A stretch of 8,224 nucleotides of DNA from JBFIHZ01 sp041601535 (lineage in GTDB: Bacteria > Pseudomonadota > Gammaproteobacteria > Xanthomonadales > SZUA-36). A program made the translations under genes and the position numbers. Where the stretch lies: positions 1-8,224 of the forward strand of contig JBFIHZ010000172.1 of assembly GCA_041601535.1 (NCBI GenBank), given 5' to 3'. The stretch's first letter is position 1. Each line of letters starts with the position of its first letter. Below the pieces are notes generated by a model, which was not told the origin of the DNA, did no database searches, and worked only from the letters and a program-made list of their open reading frames with translations. This document shows positions 1 to 6,771 of this stretch, one piece after another.

Positions 1-54
1 GCTGGCGTCGCGGCGTTTGGCGTTGTCAAAAATTCGGTTTGGCGGCCAATCTAC

Positions 55-537
55 TCAGGGTTGTGGGGACTGCCAGGAGAAAAATTCAACCGTGTAACCG
101 CCCGGGTCCTGGGCAATAAACCCCCTGATCGGCGCCTCGCCTGACTGCGGCTGCCGGTCCGCAGGCGGTGGTGCCTTGAGTATGGTCACGCCAGCGGCCA
201 GCAGCCGCTCGTGCCAGGAGTCCACCTCGTCAGTGATGATGCTCAACATGGCTGGCTTGTCGTCCGCTACCTCGTGATAGCCGTGCCCCTGTTTGACCAG
301 GCCGACATGCGCGCCGGGGCTGATCTGGTAAATCTTCACCCAATCCTCATTCATGATGGGCTGCAGTTGCAACACGTCCCGATAAAAAACCACGGCCGGA
401 TCCCACTGCTGGTAATAGAAAAACACCACTGAACCCTTAATGCCGGGAGTGGCAGGTTCGTTCGGGTAAGCGGCTGAACTGAGCATCATGCTGAATACGG
501 CAGTGGCAGCCGCAACAATTCCGGGCCAGCGGGACAT
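55..537 (-). CDS. Exported VOC-superfamily (glyoxalase/bleomycin-resistance fold) protein
   Basis: This is a 160-residue protein of the vicinal oxygen chelate fold. The frame is open to 624, but I place the start at the ATG at 537 because AGGAG lies 7 bases upstream and a signal peptide begins exactly there: a hydrophobic stretch at residues 6-19 and likely cleavage after Ala23. The mature part carries two VOC half-modules. The first has the characteristic FYRDVL helix (residues 51-56). The second has a DEVDSWHERLLAAGV-type segment (103-117), followed by DPGGYTVEFF (144-153), where Glu151 matches the usual last metal ligand. The His positions usual in the first strands of both halves appear replaced (near 43 and at Met97), so metal-dependent catalysis is doubtful and a ligand-binding role is possible. 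It is divergent from the S9 peptidase gene. The substrate is unknown; the fold call is firm, the function is not. Confidence 0.8.
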   Translation of the reverse strand: MSRWPGIVAAATAVFSMMLSSAAYPNEPATPGIKGSVVFFYYQQWDPAVVFYRDVLQLQPIMNEDWVKIYQISPGAHVGLVKQGHGYHEVADDKPAMLSIITDEVDSWHERLLAAGVTILKAPPPADRQPQSGEAPIRGFIAQDPGGYTVEFFSWQSPQP

Positions 538-544
538 GCAGAAT

Positions 545-549
545 CTCCT
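545..549 (-). promoter_or_regulatory. Ribosome binding site that fixes the VOC gene start
   Basis: The minus strand reads AGGAG here, 7 bases before the ATG at 537. No comparable site precedes the upstream in-frame ATG at 624, and only the 537 start puts a signal peptide at the N-terminus. Confidence 0.75.
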
Positions 550-640
550 GTGGGTCTGGTCACATTCACGCGGGTTCGCCGCAAGGTATGCAGGAATCTT
601 CACTCGCCGGCCGCACTGATACAAGCGGCAAACCGTCAGG

Positions 641-655
641 TTGCGTTAAACGCAA
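641..655. promoter_or_regulatory. Perfect palindrome in the divergent intergenic region, candidate operator
   Basis: The sequence TTGCGTT-A-AACGCAA is a perfect 7-base inverted repeat around a single central base. It lies in the 210-base gap between the divergent VOC gene (start 537) and S9 peptidase gene (start 748), about 93 bases before the latter. The short arms and one-base spacer suit a dimeric transcription factor better than an RNA hairpin. I found no convincing -35/-10 pair next to it in either direction, so its role as an operator is inferred from position and symmetry only. Confidence 0.4.
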
Positions 656-747
656 TACATTTACCGTAGCGCGGCAATTGATAGCAAGACAGTCGTTATC
701 TAAGGTGTTCAGAGGGATTCAAACCCTTCATTTTCCAGGAGACCGTT

Positions 748-2943
748 ATGCGCAATCGTGCCATGTTCAGCCTGCTCGTGATTATCTGTGCCTGTGTGAC
801 CATGACTCCGGGGTGGGCGGATACCGCCAAACCGGCGCTGCCGCTTGAGGCCATTTTCAATGGCGACAGCCTGCAAAGCCACAACCTGCAGAACCTGCAG
901 TGGAGCGCGGATGGAACCCGCTTCAGCTACACCCGGCGCAACCCGTCTACCGGCCTGGCGGATATGTACGAGCAACGGGCAGGCCAGCCCGGTGAACAGC
1001 TGCTGCTGTCTTCGCAGCAACTGGTTTACCAGGGCCAGAACATCAATATGGGCTCTTATCATTGGTCGGCGGACCGCCGCTTCCTGCTGTTCAGTGGGCC
1101 CAGGGTACGTACCTGGGACAGTGTGATGGAAGCGGCCTGGTATATTTACGATGCCAGCAACCAGGCGGTCTGGGCCCTGGCTGAAGGCCGGGCCAATTTG
1201 CGTAATGTCTACCTGTCGCCCACTGGCCGTCATGCGGGTTACGTGTTCGAGAACAACCTGTACCTCACGGAACTCGAGAGCGGTGAAACCCACGCGGTCA
1301 CTGATGATGGCAGCGAAAACATCTTTAACGGCATCTACGATTACGGCAGCACCGAATTTGGTTTCACCGATGCCTGGCAGTGGTCACCGGATGGCAGGAA
1401 AATCGCGTTCTGGCGGTTGGATGTAACCGATGTAAAAGTGTTCTGGATTATTGATGAACTGGGCAAGTACAACGAAGTACACGCACTGAAGTACCCCAAT
1501 ACCGCGGAAAAGCATGCAGTCAATCAAATCGGTGTGTATGACCTGGATAAACAGACCACCACCTGGATGGATGTGGGCGACAACCCGGATGACTATATTC
1601 CCAAAATTGACTGGACGCGGGCTTCGGACAAACTCGCGATCCAGCGGCTGACCCGCAAGCACCAACTGCTGGATTTGCTGATGGCTGATGCGGTAACGGG
1701 AGAATCAGGCGTCATCGTTTCCGACCGTGACCCGGCGTGGATCGAAATCTCACGCGATCTGAAAATGCTCAAGGGCAGCGACCAGTTCGTCTGGACTTCG
1801 GAAAAGAGTGGCTTTCGTCACGCCTACCTGTACGACTATCAGGGCAAGGAACGTCAGCTCACCCGTGGTGACTGGGCCATTGATTCCCTGATCGGATTGG
1901 ATGAAGCGGCTGGCTGGCTGTATTTCTACGCCAAGAAGGACTCCCTGATCGACCAGCACGTTTACCGGGTAAGCCTGTCGGGCGGGCCAGTGGAAAAACT
2001 GTCTGGCGTGTCCGGCTGGTATGAATGGAATTTGTCGCCGGATGGCAAGCAGGCCATTGAGACCTATTCCAGCGCCTCCACGCCACCCGTCATTTCACTG
2101 CGCGAACCGGCTGGTGGAGCAGGGCGCACCTTGCTGGAAAACCGTTTGCAGGGCCTGGTCGAGTACGCCGTGCCCAACCCCGAGTTTTTCCAGTTCAGCA
2201 CCGATGACGGCATCACTCTTAATGCCTACATGATCAAGCCCACAAACTTCGATCCGACCAAAAAATACCCGGTGATTGCCTACGGCTACGGCAATGCCGG
2301 CTCACAGATGGTGGTCAACCGCTGGGGCAGTTCACGCGGCGCCCAGCGCGACCTGTGGCACCGTTACATGGCGCAGCAGGGTTATATCATCTTCAGCATG
2401 GATAACCGCACCACGGCCGGCCGTGGCAAGCAGGCCAAAAACCTGACCTACGGCGAATACGGCAAGTGGGCGGTGCTGGACCAGTTACAGGGTTTGAGGC
2501 ATCTGGCCACCCTGTCATTCGTGGATATGCAGCGCGTGGGGTTCTGGGGCTGGAGTGGCGGCGGCTACCTGACTGCCGCGATGATGACCAAGGGTGCGCC
2601 GCATTACAAGGTCGGTGTCAGCGTGGCGCCGGTGATTGACATCACCAACTACCAGGCAGTGGGGGTTGAACGCTGGATGGGGCTGCTGGAAGAAAACCAG
2701 GCCGGCTACGATGCGGTCAATCTGATGAACTTCGCGGACAAGCTGGAGGGCGATCTGTTGCTGATCCATGGCACCGGGGACGAGAACGTCAAGTTTGCTT
2801 TCACTTTGCAGTTCGCCAATTCTCTGATCAACGCCGGCAAGCAGTTCGACATGATGGTGTACCCGAACGAGCACCACGGCATCGAAGGCCACCGCCAGCA
2901 CGTGTACACCAAGATCCGCGATTACTTCTTCGACAAGCTGTGA
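748..2943 (+). CDS. Exported S9-family serine peptidase, DPP IV-like (beta-propeller plus alpha/beta-hydrolase)
   Basis: This 731-residue protein has the length and architecture of dipeptidyl peptidase IV relatives. The start is supported by AGGAG 6 bases upstream (737-741). A signal peptide covers residues 1-24 with likely cleavage after Ala24, so it acts in the periplasm or outside. The N-terminal propeller shows blade motifs such as WSADG (52), WSPDG (212) and LSPDG (429). The C-terminal hydrolase domain starts near 490 and carries the triad Ser603 (in GWSGGG), Asp678 (in HGTGDEN) and His710 (in EHHGI). Tyr514 matches the oxyanion-hole Tyr547 of human DPP IV. By manual alignment, several substrate-binding residues of classical DPP IV are absent: the double-Glu motif reads S201-T202-E203, and Trp659 and Tyr666 of the proline pocket correspond to Ile632 and Gly639. 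Family and serine hydrolase activity are secure; Xaa-Pro dipeptidyl activity is doubtful. It converges on the amidohydrolase operon, with a hairpin 54 bases after its stop. Confidence 0.93.
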   Translation: MRNRAMFSLLVIICACVTMTPGWADTAKPALPLEAIFNGDSLQSHNLQNLQWSADGTRFSYTRRNPSTGLADMYEQRAGQPGEQLLLSSQQLVYQGQNINMGSYHWSADRRFLLFSGPRVRTWDSVMEAAWYIYDASNQAVWALAEGRANLRNVYLSPTGRHAGYVFENNLYLTELESGETHAVTDDGSENIFNGIYDYGSTEFGFTDAWQWSPDGRKIAFWRLDVTDVKVFWIIDELGKYNEVHALKYPNTAEKHAVNQIGVYDLDKQTTTWMDVGDNPDDYIPKIDWTRASDKLAIQRLTRKHQLLDLLMADAVTGESGVIVSDRDPAWIEISRDLKMLKGSDQFVWTSEKSGFRHAYLYDYQGKERQLTRGDWAIDSLIGLDEAAGWLYFYAKKDSLIDQHVYRVSLSGGPVEKLSGVSGWYEWNLSPDGKQAIETYSSASTPPVISLREPAGGAGRTLLENRLQGLVEYAVPNPEFFQFSTDDGITLNAYMIKPTNFDPTKKYPVIAYGYGNAGSQMVVNRWGSSRGAQRDLWHRYMAQQGYIIFSMDNRTTAGRGKQAKNLTYGEYGKWAVLDQLQGLRHLATLSFVDMQRVGFWGWSGGGYLTAAMMTKGAPHYKVGVSVAPVIDITNYQAVGVERWMGLLEENQAGYDAVNLMNFADKLEGDLLLIHGTGDENVKFAFTLQFANSLINAGKQFDMMVYPNEHHGIEGHRQHVYTKIRDYFFDKL

Positions 2944-2997
2944 GGCAGCCACGGCGGCTGTTATCGATTAGGGTCATGCGGAGTAATCCACTCGGGT

Positions 2998-3034
2998 AAA
3001 AAAAAGCCGCGGGGGCCAGGGCCCCTGCGGCTTT
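2998..3034 (-). terminator. Intrinsic terminator of the minus-strand operon, probably bidirectional
   Basis: A GC-rich stem pairs 3003-3016 with 3021-3034 (14 pairs, one G-U type pair) around the loop CAGG. Read on the minus strand it is followed immediately by eight T residues (2998-3005), the classical rho-independent form, 64 bases after the amidohydrolase stop. Read on the plus strand the same hairpin follows the S9 peptidase stop, with a broken T-rich tail (TTTGCTT), so it probably also terminates that convergent transcript, though less efficiently. Confidence 0.88.
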
Positions 3035-3098
3035 GCTTCATTCCTTTGAAATTACTGGCCTTGGTGGTGCGGGCCTTGCTCTCCAGGCAATCCTTTGC

Positions 3099-4388
3099 TC
3101 AGTTCTGCAAATCGTCGCGGTACACCTGACCACCTTTCATCACGAACTGGATATTGCGCAGTTGCTTGATGTCTTCGGTGGGGTTACCGGGAACGGCAAC
3201 GATATCGGCATACTTGCCGACTTCCAGTGAGCCGATTTCATTCTCGGCTCCCAGCATGCGTGCGGTCTCGATGGTTGCTGAGCGCAGCGCCTGCAACGGC
3301 GTCATGCCCGCTTCCACGTAGTACTGCGCTTCGCGAGCTGTTGCGGTGGTACCGTCATTTGGCTCACTGGGTAACTGGTCTGTGCCCAGGCCAATGTTGA
3401 CCCCTTCCTCAATGGCCATCTGCAAGGCTTTCCAGTGTACTTTACCCACCGAGGTGCGGCGGTCCAGGTACCACTGGGGTGAGCCGATCTTCTCGAAGAA
3501 GGGTGCGGTAGCAGGCTGACTGACCACAATGGTGGGTACCAGCCAGGTGCCGGCCTTGGCCATTTTGCGCAGCGTTGGGCGGTCCAGGTAATAGCCGTGC
3601 TCAATGCTGTCCACACCGGCATCCACTGCAATGCTGGTCGCCTGTGGCGAGCCGGAGTGGGCGGCTACCTTGGCACCAAAGCGGTGCGCGGCATCGACCA
3701 CGGCATTGATTTCCTCTGGCGTCATCAACGCCTTGGAAATATCGCCTCCGTCGGTTGCAATACCACCGGAGATGAGGATCTTGACCCATTGGGCACCGGC
3801 ACTGATTTCACGCCGTGCGGCCTTCATCAGCTCATACGGGCCGTCGTTATAGGTCACGCCGTGTTCCGAACCGTGCCCTCCGGTGATGACCAGTGCTTCA
3901 CCCGCACTGAAAATCCGTGGCCCATGGGCCTGGCCTCTGGCAATGGCCTTTTTCAGCGCCAGATCACCGTGTTTGTCATCGCCGGGTGAACGTATGGTAG
4001 TAACACCTGCCTGCAGTGATTCACGCGCGGCCTGGGCCATGCGCAGGGTCAGCTCACCTTCGGTTTCATGAGCCAGCTCGGCAGACATCTTGCCGGGCAG
4101 TTTCAGACCGAAGTGGACATGCATGTTCATCAGGCCCGGAATCAGCCAGGCGCCCTGCATGTCAATGACCTCCGCGCCAGGCGGTATGGTTACATCGTCG
4201 GCACTGCCAATGGCTGCAATGCGTTCGCCTTCCACCAATACCACCGCATTGGTGAGTGGGCGGCCGCCGTCAATATCGACGACGGACGCCCCCACCAGGG
4301 CTATTGATGCAGCACCGTCAGCGGCGCTGGCGGCGCTGCTGAGCAGCGCCAGGACCAGGGTGACGATCAGGTTTCGAATTTGCTTCAT
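3099..4388 (-). CDS. Exported metal-dependent amidohydrolase (imidazolonepropionase/prolidase-like, COG1228 type)
   Basis: This 429-residue protein is complete. AAGGA lies 7 bases before the ATG, and a signal peptide ends near Ala22, so it acts in the periplasm. The amidohydrolase TIM barrel is complete: HVH (His90, His92) on strand 1, Lys203 in WVKILISGG as the probable carboxylated bridging lysine, His244 in VAAHSG, His264 in SIEHG, and Asp337 in LGTDQLP. This is the ligand set of a binuclear-metal enzyme. A small beta-sandwich formed by both ends closes the fold, with the GSLEVGKYADIV signature at 386-397. Relatives include enzymes annotated as Xaa-Pro dipeptidases or imidazolonepropionases, some of which cleave other dipeptides or aryl amides, so the substrate is open. 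It starts 48 bases after the receptor stop, is last in the operon and is followed by the terminator. An exported form makes a role in cytoplasmic histidine breakdown unlikely. Confidence 0.9.
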   Translation of the reverse strand: MKQIRNLIVTLVLALLSSAASAADGAASIALVGASVVDIDGGRPLTNAVVLVEGERIAAIGSADDVTIPPGAEVIDMQGAWLIPGLMNMHVHFGLKLPGKMSAELAHETEGELTLRMAQAARESLQAGVTTIRSPGDDKHGDLALKKAIARGQAHGPRIFSAGEALVITGGHGSEHGVTYNDGPYELMKAARREISAGAQWVKILISGGIATDGGDISKALMTPEEINAVVDAAHRFGAKVAAHSGSPQATSIAVDAGVDSIEHGYYLDRPTLRKMAKAGTWLVPTIVVSQPATAPFFEKIGSPQWYLDRRTSVGKVHWKALQMAIEEGVNIGLGTDQLPSEPNDGTTATAREAQYYVEAGMTPLQALRSATIETARMLGAENEIGSLEVGKYADIVAVPGNPTEDIKQLRNIQFVMKGGQVYRDDLQN

Positions 4389-4436
4389 ATGCTCATCCTT
4401 GGTTTTTGCTGTGCATCGGATAGCCCGTCACACGTA

Positions 4437-6725
4437 TCAGTTGAACAGGTACGTCGCGCGTACACCAACCCGTTGGTACGAAGGTTCAATGAACAGGCCA
4501 CCCGCGAACGCCTTCTGGTAGGCGTTGGTGAAGTAGCTGCTATCGAACAGATTTTCGACGTAACCGACCAGCCGGAAGTTGTCACGCTCCATGCCCACCC
4601 GCAGGTTGAACACGTCGTAGCTCGGTACATCCCAGGGGAAGCCGGAGTAGATCAGCGACGTGGTGGTGGGTTTGATGCCATCACGGTAGCTCCATTCAAG
4701 GCGCACGTAACTTTCCCAGTTATCGGTCAGGTTGAAGTTGTACTCGGCATCCGCGCTCATGGTCCATTTCGGTGAGTTCGGAATGGTTTCGCCATCCAGC
4801 AGGCGGTTTGAGCCGTCAATCAACGCAATAAACTGGTCAAACTTCGCGTCCAGGTAGCCCACGTTGAAGTTGAACACCAGGTTTTCCGTGACCAGGGCGG
4901 TGGCTGACAGCTCCGCGCCCTTGGAGGTAGCGGAATCGGCGTTGTTGACACCGCCAAACAGCACGAAATCACCGTCTTCATTGATCAGGTTTTCCTGGAA
5001 GGATACCTGCATATCGGTCCAGTCCATGTAGAACACGGCAGCGTTCACACGCAGGCGACGGTCGAGCAGGTCAGCCTTGAAACCCACCTCGTAGTTCCAC
5101 AGGGTTTCCGGATCGTAGGTTTCAGCATCCGGGTTGGGTGCAATCTGCACACCGCCGGATTTAAAGCCCTTGGAGATCGTGCCGTACCAGGTGGTGTTGT
5201 CGGTGGCGCGGAAGGTTGCGGCTACGCGGGGAGAGAAATCAGTAAAGGTGTCTTTTACCGATACGATGCTTTCCAGCACACCGGAGAAGCCACTGATATT
5301 GGATTCCTTGGTTTCTTCGCTGTAGCGGCCGCCGGCAGACAGGGTCCACTTGTCGTTCAGGTCATAATCGACTTGCCCGAAGATAGCCCAGGTGTCGGTC
5401 GCTGACGTGGAATCCTCGCGGTCAATCAGGAAACCATTCGGCAGGCCAAACAGCATTTCGCTACCCACAAAGGTACGGTTCCAGTCATCGCCTTCATCTT
5501 CGGCATACAGGAAGCCAAGGTTCCATTGCAGCGCGCTGTCATTGGTGTTCTGTACGCGGAACTCGGTGCTGACACTTTGCCGTTCCAGGTTGCGGTACTC
5601 ATTGAAGAAATCCCGACTGCTGCCGTCGATGTCGCCGGCCAGGAAAAAGTCAGAGTTGATGTAACCGGTGATGTTGGTGAACAGCAGATCACTGTGTTCG
5701 TAATCAATGCGCATGACACCGTTGCGCATGTTGGTGCCAACGCTTTGATCGGTGTTGAAGTTGGTGCGGTTGTCGTTCTCCGGCCAGAATCCAACGGTAT
5801 CAAAAAATGCGTCGCCGCGGCCGTCACCGTCAACATCCGGGAACAGGTCACGATACAGCACGTTACCGGCGAAGTTCGAGAACACACCCGACGGTACGCC
5901 TTCACGCATGCCGACTTCCTCGGTGGCGTACTGGAACATCAGGTCGATGGTCAGGCTGTCGGTGGGGGTGTAACGCAGGGAGGACTTGACGTAGCGGTAG
6001 TCCTGGTCGTTACCGCCGCCGATCGGGTGGATGTTCTTGATGTTGCCATCGGAAGAAATGCTTTTGGCGTTGAAACGGACTGCCAGCTGGTCTTCAATCA
6101 AAGGCACATTCAATACGGCTTCAGTGTCCAGGGTGTCAAAACTGGAGTAATCCAGCATGGCAGAGCCGCCAAACTCATTGTCCGGTTTCTTGGAGGTGAT
6201 GCTGATACCACCGCCCATGGCATTGCGACCAAAATAAGTTGCCTGCGGGCCACGCAGGATTTCGATGCGCTCAATGTCCATGATGGGCGGGTTGATGGTG
6301 CTGGCCGCCACACTGAAATCATCTACGTAGAACCCGGTGGTGCCGGTGCCGGCAAAGCTGGTCACACCACGGATACTGATCTGCCGCCGTGAGCGTGCGC
6401 CGTTGGAGATAAAGCTGGCATTGGGGATCTTGGTTACGTAATCGGTCACATCGGCAAACATGTTCTTCTCGATGCTGTCGGCGGTAAAGGCCGAAATCGC
6501 GATCGGAACATCCTGCAGGTTCTGCTCACGCCGTTGCGCGGTAACGATGATTTCCTCAACGGCGAACGTGCCTTTTTCTGCTTCCTGCGCCGTGGCCGAT
6601 CCTGGTACGGCGGCCAGCACGGCGAGTGCGGGCAGCAGGGCCAGGGCGAGTTTGTTGAGCTGGAAAGCCCGTCCGTGGGCTCCCGGGGTCTTGCGGTTAA
6701 TGGCTTGCTTGCTACTGTCTTGCAT
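4437..6725 (-). CDS. TonB-dependent outer-membrane receptor
   Basis: This 762-residue receptor would import a substrate across the outer membrane using energy from TonB-ExbBD. The frame is open to 6926, overlapping the upstream gene, but I choose the ATG at 6725: GAGGAA lies 6 bases before it, and a signal peptide with a rather long n-region (about 25 residues) and cleavage near Ala46 follows. A TonB box-like EEIIVTAQ sits at 57-64. The plug domain (about 67-180) shows the QNLQDVP, ISIRGV and IEILRGPQATYFGRNAMGG blocks of the family. A beta-barrel of some 580 residues ends in NLFDSSYF and RVGVRATYLFN; the penultimate Phe is followed by Asn, whereas barrels usually end in the aromatic residue. 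Loop segments around 297-305, 364-372 and 408-415 are rich in Asp, the first resembling a calcium site. No siderophore, vitamin or sugar specificity can be read. It sits between two hydrolase genes, which suggests a peptide or amide substrate. Confidence 0.94.
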   Translation of the reverse strand: MQDSSKQAINRKTPGAHGRAFQLNKLALALLPALAVLAAVPGSATAQEAEKGTFAVEEIIVTAQRREQNLQDVPIAISAFTADSIEKNMFADVTDYVTKIPNASFISNGARSRRQISIRGVTSFAGTGTTGFYVDDFSVAASTINPPIMDIERIEILRGPQATYFGRNAMGGGISITSKKPDNEFGGSAMLDYSSFDTLDTEAVLNVPLIEDQLAVRFNAKSISSDGNIKNIHPIGGGNDQDYRYVKSSLRYTPTDSLTIDLMFQYATEEVGMREGVPSGVFSNFAGNVLYRDLFPDVDGDGRGDAFFDTVGFWPENDNRTNFNTDQSVGTNMRNGVMRIDYEHSDLLFTNITGYINSDFFLAGDIDGSSRDFFNEYRNLERQSVSTEFRVQNTNDSALQWNLGFLYAEDEGDDWNRTFVGSEMLFGLPNGFLIDREDSTSATDTWAIFGQVDYDLNDKWTLSAGGRYSEETKESNISGFSGVLESIVSVKDTFTDFSPRVAATFRATDNTTWYGTISKGFKSGGVQIAPNPDAETYDPETLWNYEVGFKADLLDRRLRVNAAVFYMDWTDMQVSFQENLINEDGDFVLFGGVNNADSATSKGAELSATALVTENLVFNFNVGYLDAKFDQFIALIDGSNRLLDGETIPNSPKWTMSADAEYNFNLTDNWESYVRLEWSYRDGIKPTTTSLIYSGFPWDVPSYDVFNLRVGMERDNFRLVGYVENLFDSSYFTNAYQKAFAGGLFIEPSYQRVGVRATYLFN

Positions 6726-6731
6726 AATGGC

Positions 6732-6737
6732 TTCCTC
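6732..6737 (-). promoter_or_regulatory. Ribosome binding site that fixes the receptor start
   Basis: The minus strand reads GAGGAA 6 bases before the ATG at 6725. It lies in the 46-base gap after the DUF885 stop. The alternative upstream start at 6926 would put the first 52 codons inside the DUF885 gene and bury the signal peptide. Confidence 0.75.
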
Positions 6738-6771
6738 AGCTTGAGACTGGTTGGAAATCTCTGGTTTGATG

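Noticed and set aside
1..54. End of a gene at the left window edge
   Set aside because: The bases before the VOC stop can be read as open in some frames, but they are too short and show no recognisable motif, terminator or start.
538..624. Longer N-terminus for the VOC protein starting at 624
   Set aside because: The extra 29 residues precede a clear signal peptide, and the AGGAG site at 545-549 serves the ATG at 537.
678..706. Possible sigma-70 promoter for the S9 peptidase (TTGATA, then TAAGGT 17 bases later)
   Set aside because: The -10 element matches the consensus at only about half its positions, and no better pairing was found in either direction, so calling it would be guesswork.
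885..900. Short tandem repeat (AACCTGCAG twice)
   Set aside because: It encodes an Asn-Leu-Gln doublet inside the first propeller region of the peptidase and has no sign of being a regulatory or mobile element.
2946..2960. Small inverted repeat CAGCC/GGCTG just after the S9 peptidase stop
   Set aside because: Five pairs with no following T run. The strong hairpin 40 bases on explains termination better.
5526..6392. A 288-codon open frame on the plus strand
   Set aside because: It lies entirely antisense to the receptor gene, which has clear family motifs. The translated product shows no recognisable domain and no good ribosome binding site was seen. It is a by-product of codon bias in GC-rich coding DNA.
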